Source of the DNA: Methylobacter sp. | Lineage (GTDB): Bacteria; Pseudomonadota; Gammaproteobacteria; Methylococcales; Methylomonadaceae | Assembly: GCF_030680395.1 (NCBI RefSeq) | Contig: NZ_JAUXVR010000009.1 | Coordinates: forward strand, 103,931-167,930 | DNA length: 64,000 nucleotides | Reading direction: 5' to 3' | Shown: positions 33,094-41,808 of the stretch, in pieces | Numbering within the stretch: the first letter of the stretch is position 1 | Layout: every line of letters starts with the position of its first letter | Position numbers and translations under genes: made by a program | The notes under the pieces: generated by a model | Database searches by the model: none | What the model saw: only the letters and a program-made list of their open reading frames with translations | What the model was told of the DNA's origin: nothing

Positions 33094-33618
33094 TTAACGA
33101 TTAACCGAGTTGTATTCTTCTAAAATATGGCTAACGACCTCTTTGCTTTGCATGACGCCTGTATCAATTTTAAAGTCAGCGCAAGACAAATACAGCGGCT
33201 CACGCTGTGCGAACAAGCTTTCTATCCGGTCTCTGGGGTTATCTGTTTTCAGCAACGGGCGTTGTGTATCTCTGCGTGTCCGTTCTAAAATCCTTTCTAC
33301 CGAACATTGCAGGTAGACAATAAAGCCATTTTCTTTCAATAACCTGCGATTCTCCTCTCGCAAAATCGCACCGCCACCGGTAGCCAGTACGATACCCTCC
33401 ATTTGCGTCAATTGCTGAATCATTTTCTGCTCCCTATCCCGGAATCCTTCCTCCCCCTCGAACTCGAATATGGTCGGAATATCTACGCCGGTTCTTTCCT
33501 CAATGGCTTTGTCACTGTCATAAAAAGGCAATTTAAGCGCTCTAGCTAACTGCCGTCCTATCGTAGTTTTTCCTGCACCCATGAGGCCAACTAAATATAT
33601 ATTCTCTGATCGCGTCAT
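33094..33618 (-). CDS. aroK: Shikimate kinase
   Basis: The protein has 174 residues when started at the ATG ending at 33618 (MTRSENIYLVG), the usual length. Longer frames run into the terminator behind pilQ. Walker A GLMGAGKTTIG, the shikimate site DSDKAIEERTG with the Asp and Arg pair, and VLATGGGAIL are clear; the lid has ERTRRDTQRPLL. It phosphorylates shikimate with ATP. A strong bidirectional terminator at 33650-33676 separates it from pilQ, so it may have its own promoter or rely on read-through. Confidence 0.93.
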   Translation of the reverse strand: MTRSENIYLVGLMGAGKTTIGRQLARALKLPFYDSDKAIEERTGVDIPTIFEFEGEEGFRDREQKMIQQLTQMEGIVLATGGGAILREENRRLLKENGFIVYLQCSVERILERTRRDTQRPLLKTDNPRDRIESLFAQREPLYLSCADFKIDTGVMQSKEVVSHILEEYNSVNR

Positions 33619-33649
33619 GACCTGCCTTATTTTGCGGGTTAAATCATTA

Positions 33650-33676
33650 AAAAAGGGGGCATTATGCCCCCTTTTT
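33650..33676. terminator. Bidirectional Rho-independent terminator between pilQ and aroK
   Basis: AAAAAAGGGGGCAT and ATGCCCCCTTTTT form a perfect stem with A-runs and T-runs on both sides. It lies just after the pilQ stop (33694) and before aroK. Confidence 0.85.
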
Positions 33677-33693
33677 GCTCTAAGTAGAAGCAA

Positions 33694-36051
33694 TCAATCG
33701 CTGGCTACATTATCTTTCATGATTTTTGGAGTAACAAAAATCAGCAATTCTTTCTTCGTTTTATTGGCTGTTGAATTTGTAAATAAAAACCCGATACCCG
33801 GTAAATCGGCGAAAAATGGGATTTTATTCTTGCCATATGATTCAGCACCTTCATAAACTCCGCCTAAAACTACCGTCTCGCCATCCTCAACGAGTACCGA
33901 TGTTTTAATCTCTCTTTTATCGATCCCGGGATTGCCCGATACCGGATTGCTGGTATTGTTCGCATTGTCCTTCGTAATCAACAGATTCATAATAACCGAT
34001 CCGCTGGGAGTAATCTGGGGCGTTGCATTTAATTTAAGAACCGCATCGATATAAGTAGTTGTTGCCGGTGAATTTGCCGTCGAGGGCGTCGTAACCGGAA
34101 TCTGCACACCTTGCATCATAACTGCCGTGCAGCGATCCATGGTCATTACTCTGGGGTTGGATACTATTTCACCTTTCCCTTCAATTTGTAATGCCTGAAG
34201 TTCAAGATTCAACACATAATCGGCGCCTCTAGCGAGAGTCATACCCAAGGCGCCTGGAGGAGTCGCAGTCAACCCTGCCACACCCAAATCAACCAGCGAA
34301 TCACTTAAAGTGCCTATTGTTCCGTCGGCATTAGGTTGAAGGTTACCGTTACCTTTGGTTCCTAGCCCTCCTACAGCAAAACTTTTGCCGCTTCCGAGAC
34401 TAGCCGCCTTTGCTGCGCCAAACTTGACACCTAAATTTTCAGTAAAACTATCATCGGCAATAACAACACGCGCTTCAATCATTACCTGCCGCACAGGGAC
34501 ATCGAGCTTACGTATCAGTTTTTTTACCTCGTCCAAGCGTTTTGTCGTTTCTCGCACAATCAAAGTATTGGTTCTGGCATCGACAACCGCCGATCCACGG
34601 GGCGAAAGCAAACCGAACTTGTCATTATTGACCTCTGAGTCTTTTCCCCCTTGACTTGATTGCCCGGCAGTTGAAGAACCTCCAGCAGCCGAAGCCGACG
34701 ATGAACTGCCGGATGAAGCCGATGAACCGCCGGATGAGGCAGCACCAGCTGCACCGGGCACTCCACAAGCGCCAAAAGCACCGGTATCTTCGCCATTCAA
34801 CAAATTTCTAAAGTTCTCGGCTTTGGCGTAATTGATTTTAATATATTCAGTTACCAACGGATCTAATTGTTCGACGACTTTTTCCGTTTCCTGTTGTTTC
34901 TTTTTATAGTCCTTGATTTTGTCCAAGGGTGAAATTAACGTGACATTACCGGTCTCATACTTACCCAAATCCTTGGTCATCATAATAAAATCTAATGCTT
35001 CGTCCCAAGGCACATCATCCAGCTTTAGAGTAATCGTGCCTGTCACATCATCACCGGCCACTACATTCTGTCCGGTAAACTCGGCCAGAATAGCAATAAC
35101 ACTACGTATTTCAATTTCCTGAAAATTTAAAGACAATCTGTCGCCAGTATATTTGGTACGCGATCTGTCCAGCGCATCTTTCTCTTCATTACTTAAAGGA
35201 CGAAACTCAACAGTCAACAATCCGTCCGCTTGAAACACGGAATAATCATAAAGTTCATTTTGCATGGCCACAGTAATTGTGGTCTGCCGGTCAGACGAGA
35301 CCGTATCAATAAACTTAACAGGCGTTGCAAACTCGGAAACATCCAGCCGTTTAGCCAGACTTTCAGGTAATCGGGTATTTAAAAAGCTTATGATAACTTT
35401 CCCGTTTTGTTTCTTGGAATTAACAATGGTGTTCGGATTAGCCAGGGAAATCAGTATGCGTCCTTCACCTTTATCGCCGCGCTTGAAATCAAAGCCGCTA
35501 ATATCTTGCGCAGGTATTAACGCAGCAACCACCGAATTAGTTGCCTTTGTTGGAACAGGGATGGGAGACTTTGTAACGACAGGCTTTGTAGCGGGCATCA
35601 CAGCCTTTGCAGGAGTCAAAGTCAGCAGTATCTTATTGCCAACCACCTTGGTCTCAAACGGTATTGACTCAATCAGGTTAACAACGACACGGACCCTGCC
35701 CGCAGCCTCTACCACATAAACACTGCTCGCTGATCCCTGATTTATCGGGTACATCTTTTTTGCCAACGCGCTTTTTATACCGGGAAAGTCCAAAGCAATC
35801 CGTGCGGGATTATCCGTCTTAAATATTTGGGGAGTAACGGCGGGCCCCGTCATTACCATTTCAATTTGCAGCTTGTCGCCTGACTGTGTCGCGAAGTCTA
35901 TGCCCGATAGCGCTAACTCTCCCGCTCTAACAGATGCAATTTGAAAGATAAGTAAGAATAGACCTAAGCCAATGTGCGCCGATAACGGTCGCCACGTTTT
36001 ATTTTGTGCCCTGTGGGTATTTAACATAGCATCGCCTTGTTTATTATTCAT
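33694..36051 (-). CDS. pilQ: Type IV pilus secretin PilQ
   Basis: The 785-residue protein has a signal peptide (about 25-43, ending SVRA), two AMIN peptidoglycan-binding domains (about 45-280), an STN/N0 domain near 300-370 (LSLNFQEIEIRSVIAILAEF), an N1 domain interrupted by a Ser/Gly/Ala-rich stretch (about 424-465), and a secretin core (about 490-780) ending with VLGGVYEGAESYGKNKIPFF and FADLPGIGFLFTN. It forms the outer-membrane pore for type IV pili. It is the last gene of pilMNOPQ, with 15 bases between pilP and pilQ. Confidence 0.95.
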   Translation of the reverse strand: MNNKQGDAMLNTHRAQNKTWRPLSAHIGLGLFLLIFQIASVRAGELALSGIDFATQSGDKLQIEMVMTGPAVTPQIFKTDNPARIALDFPGIKSALAKKMYPINQGSASSVYVVEAAGRVRVVVNLIESIPFETKVVGNKILLTLTPAKAVMPATKPVVTKSPIPVPTKATNSVVAALIPAQDISGFDFKRGDKGEGRILISLANPNTIVNSKKQNGKVIISFLNTRLPESLAKRLDVSEFATPVKFIDTVSSDRQTTITVAMQNELYDYSVFQADGLLTVEFRPLSNEEKDALDRSRTKYTGDRLSLNFQEIEIRSVIAILAEFTGQNVVAGDDVTGTITLKLDDVPWDEALDFIMMTKDLGKYETGNVTLISPLDKIKDYKKKQQETEKVVEQLDPLVTEYIKINYAKAENFRNLLNGEDTGAFGACGVPGAAGAASSGGSSASSGSSSSASAAGGSSTAGQSSQGGKDSEVNNDKFGLLSPRGSAVVDARTNTLIVRETTKRLDEVKKLIRKLDVPVRQVMIEARVVIADDSFTENLGVKFGAAKAASLGSGKSFAVGGLGTKGNGNLQPNADGTIGTLSDSLVDLGVAGLTATPPGALGMTLARGADYVLNLELQALQIEGKGEIVSNPRVMTMDRCTAVMMQGVQIPVTTPSTANSPATTTYIDAVLKLNATPQITPSGSVIMNLLITKDNANNTSNPVSGNPGIDKREIKTSVLVEDGETVVLGGVYEGAESYGKNKIPFFADLPGIGFLFTNSTANKTKKELLIFVTPKIMKDNVASD

Positions 36052-36066
36052 TTTTTATCCTCAGAA

Positions 36067-36762
36067 TCACTCTGTCAATGCTATTGAAGCGGGTTGTTCA
36101 CGCCATGTTCCCGGTTTATCAGGGACTATTTCCATCAATTCAATTTTATCGCTGACTATCCGTATAATTTTTCCGTAATTTTTACCCATATAGTTCCCAA
36201 CCCTGACGCGATAAATTGTGCCGTCGCTCGCTTTTACCAATCCCCACAGACTCGACTTCATGTCTATAGTTCCTACCATTCTTAGGCCATCCAAAGGAAA
36301 TGCTTCCAACTCTTCCTTGCGTCGAGTGGTATCCGGCTTTATACCGCTACCCGTTGAAACATCAACACCTTCGGCCTGTTCGGGTTGTTCCAGCGGTTTA
36401 AATGGGTCACGCAGACCTTCCGGTTTAAACATAAAGGGCTCAATCACCTTGATTTCAGGCAGGGGCTTAATCGGCTCCTTAGGCCTGGCCTTAACTTCTG
36501 AGAGATAGCGATTTAAATCTGAAAAATCATCATTGCCGCAACCTGCCAGCAACGTCATAAAAACCAAGCAGCTTATCTGTAAACTTACTCGCGTACCGCT
36601 TGGCGCTAAATTACGCGCTTTACGATTATATGAATGCAAGGGGGCAGACAACCCCAAGGATGAGAGAGTGGCAGCGTAGCGATGTGGCAAAAGCACTAAA
36701 AGCGGGCGCTTTAGATGACTCATAAATAGTTGCCGAAGCGGCGGTAACTTATTGTATTCCAT
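36067..36762 (-). CDS. pilP: Type IV pilus lipoprotein PilP with long N-terminal extension
   Basis: From residue about 64 the protein is a normal PilP: hydrophobic ISCLVFMTLLAGC lipobox, a Pro-rich linker (PIKPLPEIKVIEPFMF) and the C-terminal beta domain (SLWGLVKASDGTIYRV, RVGNYMGKNYGKI). The first 60 residues (LRQLFMSHLKRPLLVLLPHRY and onward) are unusual for PilP and delay the signal peptide. The only ATG before the lipobox region is at 36762 (overlapping the pilO stop) or 36723; no start lies closer. The bases at 36600-36745 may be an inserted repeat. It links PilNO to PilQ in the periplasm. Confidence 0.88.
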   Translation of the reverse strand: MEYNKLPPLRQLFMSHLKRPLLVLLPHRYAATLSSLGLSAPLHSYNRKARNLAPSGTRVSLQISCLVFMTLLAGCGNDDFSDLNRYLSEVKARPKEPIKPLPEIKVIEPFMFKPEGLRDPFKPLEQPEQAEGVDVSTGSGIKPDTTRRKEELEAFPLDGLRMVGTIDMKSSLWGLVKASDGTIYRVRVGNYMGKNYGKIIRIVSDKIELMEIVPDKPGTWREQPASIALTE

Positions 36763-37379
36763 TACTTTTGACCTCTTTTCTTTTTGGCTACGGCAGCCTC
36801 TTCTCCACCACCTTCATTATAGGTCTTTACAGTCGCATTCATTTTCATTTCCCCTTCCTTACTTTCGGGAATAATGTTTACATCATGTACGGTAACAATT
36901 CGGGGTAACGAGGCTAAACCGCTCACAAACAAACCCAACTCTTCGTATTTCCCAATAACCTCAATACTGATTGGCAACTCTGAGTAGAAGTCCTTACGAA
37001 CAGGAGCGCCCGGTTTGAATAACCTGAACTCCAGACCGCTGGCCAATCCTGTCTGGGAAATATCAATCAACAGGCTTGCAACCTCTTCTTGCGTAGGCAT
37101 TTGCCGAATCATATCCTCCAGTTCCGTTTCAATTTGCGCCAATTGATCCTGATAATCCTGAAGATTGATTGATTTCTTTTGTTTCGCTTCAAATGACTGT
37201 TTTAATTCCAGCTCTTTTTTCTCAGAAGCATCAAGCACGGCTAACTGGTCAAGTGTGTCATAGTAAATCCCTGCACCGAAAACCAAGGCGCATATTATTG
37301 CAATTGTTGCCGCTTTGATGGGCAACGGCCAAGTTCCCGCCTCATTAGGGTCCCAATTAATTTCTGAAAGATTCATCAT
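36762..37379 (-). CDS. pilO: Type IV pilus inner-membrane protein PilO
   Basis: The 205-residue protein has one TM segment (about 23-42, PIKAATIAIICALVFGAG), a coiled coil (about 50-100, rich in Lys/Glu/Gln) and a ferredoxin-like C-terminal domain (YSELPISIEVIGKYEELGLF, IVTVHDVNI). It forms the PilMNOP alignment complex with PilN. Start overlaps the pilN stop by four bases (ATGA); its stop overlaps the pilP start. Confidence 0.94.
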   Translation of the reverse strand: MMNLSEINWDPNEAGTWPLPIKAATIAIICALVFGAGIYYDTLDQLAVLDASEKKELELKQSFEAKQKKSINLQDYQDQLAQIETELEDMIRQMPTQEEVASLLIDISQTGLASGLEFRLFKPGAPVRKDFYSELPISIEVIGKYEELGLFVSGLASLPRIVTVHDVNIIPESKEGEMKMNATVKTYNEGGGEEAAVAKKKRGQK

Positions 37380-37948
37380 TTCCCTCCAGCCGCAGCTTGC
37401 ACATTTTGATTACCCTGCTTGGCATGCAGCGTAAAATCACTTAACTGCTCAGGACTAACTTTGCTCGCGGTCTGAATCACATCAAGTGTTGGGACTTTCA
37501 ACCAATCTGAGGCTTCAATGGCTCTCATAAAGGCAGAAACGCGCGCATTTGATTGCGACTTGCCCTGAAAATTAAGTTCTGTGCCCACCTGCGCGAATTT
37601 CGTGAGAAAAACTCCATCCGGTGTAACGTTGGGAAGCTCATCAAACAAATGCACAATCTCCGGACGACTTTCCTGTAGCTTCTGAATCAAGTCTATTTTG
37701 ATCAGCAACTTACTTTTTTGTTCTTCAATAGTTTTTATTTTGGCAATTTTTATATCCAGTAACGCTATTTCGTCCTGTATTATTTTGTTTCTTTGTTCTT
37801 GATACGCCTTAAGTCCGTCAATATACATATGAACCCCGACGAAAATAATTGCTGTAACTAAAACAGCTACGCCAATAGCATTTATAAAATCCTGCTTTTT
37901 CTGCGCCCGCAGTTCTTCACGCCAAGGGAGTAAATTGATTTTTGCCAT
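37376..37948 (-). CDS. pilN: Type IV pilus inner-membrane protein PilN
   Basis: The 190-residue protein begins MAKINLLPWREELRAQKKQ; the INLLPWR motif binds the PilM groove. One TM segment follows (about 24-44), then a coiled coil (about 48-90) and a small periplasmic domain. It bridges cytoplasmic PilM to PilO. Its start directly follows the pilM stop (sharing one base). Confidence 0.95.
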   Translation of the reverse strand: MAKINLLPWREELRAQKKQDFINAIGVAVLVTAIIFVGVHMYIDGLKAYQEQRNKIIQDEIALLDIKIAKIKTIEEQKSKLLIKIDLIQKLQESRPEIVHLFDELPNVTPDGVFLTKFAQVGTELNFQGKSQSNARVSAFMRAIEASDWLKVPTLDVIQTASKVSPEQLSDFTLHAKQGNQNVQAAAGGK

Positions 37949-39009
37949 TAGTCAAAACTCCTCAATGCCAATCCGCATGCAATCATCATTGCAGAAGCAT
38001 CATTGCTCAATGACTGAGGTTTTACTCTATTGGATAAAGCCATATTGATAAAAGGATTTGCTATAACAGTAGGCACCCCTACGGCTTGCTGAACCAATTT
38101 GTCGATGCCGGGTATTGATGCACAACCACCCGCCAGAATAAGACTATCGATGCGCCTATTCGCGCTTGATGAAACAAAAAACTGTATCGACCGCTGGATT
38201 TGCTGAACCATTGCCCGTTTAAACGGATCAAGCACATCAACGGTATAATTGTCCGGAAGTCCGCCCAGCTTTTTTGCCAAGCCGGCCTCTTCATAAGTTA
38301 ATCCGTAGCGACGCTGAATCTCTTCGGTTAATTGCTTACCGCCAAAGCCCTGCTCTCTTGTGTACACGGTACGGCAATTATATAAGACATTTAAGGCGGT
38401 CATGGTTGCCCCGATATCCACAATAGCAACCGTTTGAGCCCCTACGGCATCCGGCAATTGATCAATCAACAAGGTAAAAGCATTTTCCATTGCAAAGGCT
38501 TCAACATCGACAATTTTGGCTTTTAAGCCCGCCTTTGCCAACACTTCCACTCGATCATCAATAATTTCTTTTCTCGATGCCGCGAGCAGCACATTGACCA
38601 TTTCAGGGTTGTTTTCATTTTCGCCCTGGACTTCAAAATCGAAGTTAACCTCATCAAGCGAATAAGGCACATACTGGTCCGCTTCAATCATAATCTGTTC
38701 TTCCATTTCATCATCGGTTAATGAAGCGGACATTGGTATAACCTTGGTCATCACTGAAGATCCTGCAACAGCGACAGATGCTTGCTTTAACTTTGACCCG
38801 GATTGCTTTAAAGCGATTTTTATGGCATCAGCTATCACTTCAATGTTGGCTATGTTTTTATCAATAACAGCGTCTTGCGGCAAAGGTGATACAGCATAAC
38901 TCTCAACCCGGTAACGAGCGCCAACCTTACTCAATTCGAGTAACTTTATAGCTGCTGTACTGATATCAATACCAAGAACTGCGCTCTGTTTCTGACTAAA
39001 CCAACTCAT
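37948..39009 (-). CDS. pilM: Type IV pilus actin-like ATPase PilM
   Basis: The 353-residue protein shows the actin-fold blocks: phosphate-1 AVLGIDISTAAIKLLEL, phosphate-2 VAIVDIGATMTALNVL and the adenosine motif LILAGGCASIPGID. It binds the PilN N-terminus on the cytoplasmic side. It heads pilMNOPQ and is transcribed away from mrcA; the 437-base divergent gap contains repeats and presumably both promoters. Confidence 0.95.
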   Translation of the reverse strand: MSWFSQKQSAVLGIDISTAAIKLLELSKVGARYRVESYAVSPLPQDAVIDKNIANIEVIADAIKIALKQSGSKLKQASVAVAGSSVMTKVIPMSASLTDDEMEEQIMIEADQYVPYSLDEVNFDFEVQGENENNPEMVNVLLAASRKEIIDDRVEVLAKAGLKAKIVDVEAFAMENAFTLLIDQLPDAVGAQTVAIVDIGATMTALNVLYNCRTVYTREQGFGGKQLTEEIQRRYGLTYEEAGLAKKLGGLPDNYTVDVLDPFKRAMVQQIQRSIQFFVSSSANRRIDSLILAGGCASIPGIDKLVQQAVGVPTVIANPFINMALSNRVKPQSLSNDASAMMIACGLALRSFD

Positions 39010-39053
39010 GAACTAACCCTTGAAAAACTTGATGAATAATGTGATCGATCAAT

Positions 39054-39240
39054 TGCAGTGCCGATCTCTCGGCAACCGCTCCCTGCGTTGCTCTACCTCC
39101 TGCATAACCCACAGGGATGTGGGGAATGCAGAGAAATGACGGGATCATTTCCTGTCCATGCAGTCGTCGGCAACCGCTCCCTGCACTGCTCCACTTACCC
39201 ATCCTTGGGGTCATAGCTTCAGCTTCCATGCAGCCGCCAG
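39054..39240. repeat. Interspersed repeat cluster between pilM and mrcA
   Basis: Copies of the GGAGGTAGAGCAACGC family occur in minus orientation at 39069-39105 and, shorter, at 39167-39195; between them lies ggatgtggggaatgcagag, and CCATGCAGTCGTCGG precedes the second. The 39010-39446 gap holds no gene I can support. Bases 39241-39446 are AT-rich and probably contain both divergent promoters. Confidence 0.7.
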
Positions 39241-39446
39241 CTATAACTAACGATCACAAAACTTATTTACTCGCGAAAGTATAGTAGCCTTTTTTATTTT
39301 GATGCTTAAAATGTTCAATTTATTTGCTCAACCAGTTGTTTTTTATCTCCAGCGAGAATAGTTCAGCCGGCATTTAACAAAAACGTATCTTTGATATTCT
39401 TAAAACTTAGGTTTTATCTCTATCGCACTGCTTCCCAGGATCACTT

Positions 39447-41765
39447 GTGACTAAAAAAACATTAAGCGGACAAATTCTAAAATGGTTTGCTATTTTTTTT
39501 ATGATCATAACGTTGAGCTCAGCAATTTTCGGTTATTTTGTATACAACAAGCTTTTAGCCGATTTGCCTGATGTTAAGACCCTGCATAATGTTCAATACC
39601 AGACGCCTTTAAGTATTTACAGCAAAGATAACCTGCTGATTGCTCAATTCGGCGAGAAGAAACGCACACCGATCAATATAGAAGAAGTCCCCCAGCAACT
39701 CATTAATGCCTTCATTGCCGCAGAAGATGATAGTTTTTATGAACACCCCGGCGTAGACTTTAAAGGCCTGCTTCGAGCAGCTCTGCAACTCGCCTTAACC
39801 GGAAAGAAAAAGCAGGGCGGCAGTACCATCACCATGCAAGTTACCCGCAACTTCCTGCTTAACAGTGAAAAAACTTACACCCGTAAGTTAAAGGAAATCA
39901 TGCTGGCGTTAAAAATAGAGCACGAGTATCCGAAAAACAAAATATTGGAACTTTATTTAAATCAGATTTTCATGGGGCACAGAGCCTATGGCATTGCCGC
40001 AGCGGCTCAGGTCTATTACGGAAAATCCTTATCCGAGCTGAGCCTGGCCGAACACGCCATGATTGCCGGCTTGCCTAAAGCACCGTCTATATACAATCCC
40101 ATTACTAACGAGACACGGGCAGTCGAAAGGCGCAATTATGTTTTGCACCGCATGCTTGAGCTTAACCATATTACTCAGCAAGAATATGAGGACGCATCCC
40201 GGCAACCCTCTACCGCAAAAATACAGTCTGTCACACCTGAAATTTCAGCGCTTTATTTAGCCGAAATGGTGCGACAAAAAATCTTCGAACTCTATGGCGA
40301 CCAAGCTTACACTTCCGGGTTCAAGGTCTATACAACAATAAACGGGACGCTGCAAACAACGGCAAATCAGGCGCTTACTAACACCTTGCATGCCTATGAC
40401 GAGCGCCATGGATATCGGCGCTCACGCATTAACAAAGCCGGTGATTTCAAAGACCTCCCGGTCATCGGCGATACTTTGCCAGCCACCGTTCTACGCGTAA
40501 AAAACAATCTCGCAACGGCCAGCCTTCAAGACAGCACTCTCATTGAAATACCTTGGGTGAATATTAAATGGGCCGGCAACTCTATCGGAACTCTACTAAA
40601 AACCGGCGATATTATCCGTGTTCGTCAATTGTCGAATAATACCTGGGCTTTAACACAAGTACCTGAAGCAGAAGGAGCATTTGTTTCGTTAAATCCTGCC
40701 AACGGCGCCATTTTGGCGTTAACCGGCGGTTTCGATTTTTTCCGTAACAAATACAATCGCGCGACCCAATCAAAAAGACAGCCGGGGTCAGGCTTTAAAC
40801 CTATTATTTACACCACCGCCCTTGAACAAGGTTACACCCCCGCAAGCCTTATTAACGATGCACCCATCGTCATCGACAACCCGGGTCAGGAAAACGAGTG
40901 GCGACCGGAGAATTACAGCAAGAAATTCTACGGCCCAACCAGCATCAGATCGGCTATAACCCACTCAAGAAACATTATCTCCATTCGCTTATTGAAAGAA
41001 ATGGGCGTTGAAAAAGCCGTCGCAACGGCATTACGCTTTGGCTTTAATGAAGAACAAATACCTAAAACCCTTTCCCTGGCACTGGGCAGCGGCGATGCGA
41101 CCCCACTGCAAATGACACGGGTTTACGCCACATTTGCTAACGGCGGCTTCCTGATTAAACCCTATTTCATCGAACGCATTGAATCCAACGAGGGCGAAAT
41201 TATTTATCAGGCCAAACCTAAAATTGCCTGTCCTACCTGCGATAGTAGCCAGGAATTAAACCGTAACTACGCTCCCAGAATTATTACGCCGCAAATTTGT
41301 TTTCTGATGAATTCGTTATTAAGAGATGTCATTCAACACGGCACGGCAACAGACGCAAAAGTACTGAACAGACAAGACCTTGCCGGAAAAACAGGCACCA
41401 CAAATGAGCAGCGCGACGCCTGGTTTAATGGCTATACGCAATCAAATGTGGCTACCGCATGGGTCGGATTTGATGACTTTTCGCCACTTGGAAATTCTGA
41501 AACGGGCGGCGTAGCCGCATTACCGATGTGGATAGAATTTATGCGGGTAGCCCTAAAAGATATCCCGGAAATTCCTCTTGAAATACCGGAGGGAATAGTT
41601 AAAGCGTTTATAAGTCCTGAGACCGGCTTGTTAACAGCAGCCGCAAATAAAAACGGGATATGGGAGTTTTTTCAAGCTGAACATGTGCCAACCAGATTCA
41701 CATCAGGAAACTCGGCGACAGGTTCCGATCAGTCTGATGAGAACCCTACTGAAAATCTGTTTTAA
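39447..41765 (+). CDS. mrcA: Penicillin-binding protein 1A
   Basis: The 772-residue class A PBP starts at GTG 39447. It has one N-terminal TM (about 13-33), a glycosyltransferase domain with catalytic Glu93 (AAEDDSFYEHPGVD) and QGGSTITMQVTRNF, an OB-like insert typical of PBP1A (about 310-400), and a transpeptidase domain with Ser448-x2-Lys451 (RQPGSGFKPI), SRN in THSRNIISIR, and KTGTT near 648. It polymerises and crosslinks peptidoglycan in the periplasm. Its position divergent from pilM is the usual gammaproteobacterial one. Confidence 0.95.
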   Translation: MTKKTLSGQILKWFAIFFMIITLSSAIFGYFVYNKLLADLPDVKTLHNVQYQTPLSIYSKDNLLIAQFGEKKRTPINIEEVPQQLINAFIAAEDDSFYEHPGVDFKGLLRAALQLALTGKKKQGGSTITMQVTRNFLLNSEKTYTRKLKEIMLALKIEHEYPKNKILELYLNQIFMGHRAYGIAAAAQVYYGKSLSELSLAEHAMIAGLPKAPSIYNPITNETRAVERRNYVLHRMLELNHITQQEYEDASRQPSTAKIQSVTPEISALYLAEMVRQKIFELYGDQAYTSGFKVYTTINGTLQTTANQALTNTLHAYDERHGYRRSRINKAGDFKDLPVIGDTLPATVLRVKNNLATASLQDSTLIEIPWVNIKWAGNSIGTLLKTGDIIRVRQLSNNTWALTQVPEAEGAFVSLNPANGAILALTGGFDFFRNKYNRATQSKRQPGSGFKPIIYTTALEQGYTPASLINDAPIVIDNPGQENEWRPENYSKKFYGPTSIRSAITHSRNIISIRLLKEMGVEKAVATALRFGFNEEQIPKTLSLALGSGDATPLQMTRVYATFANGGFLIKPYFIERIESNEGEIIYQAKPKIACPTCDSSQELNRNYAPRIITPQICFLMNSLLRDVIQHGTATDAKVLNRQDLAGKTGTTNEQRDAWFNGYTQSNVATAWVGFDDFSPLGNSETGGVAALPMWIEFMRVALKDIPEIPLEIPEGIVKAFISPETGLLTAAANKNGIWEFFQAEHVPTRFTSGNSATGSDQSDENPTENLF

Positions 41766-41774
41766 AGGGTGCAC

Positions 41775-41797
41775 GGAGCGGGTTCTAAACCCGCTCC
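41775..41797. terminator. Hairpin between convergent mrcA and secA
   Basis: GGAGCGGGTT and AACCCGCTCC pair perfectly around a three-base loop. There is no T-run, so it may act as a REP-like boundary or RNA 3' end stabiliser rather than a classical terminator. Confidence 0.5.
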
Positions 41798-41808
41798 TAT
41801 CCATCAAA

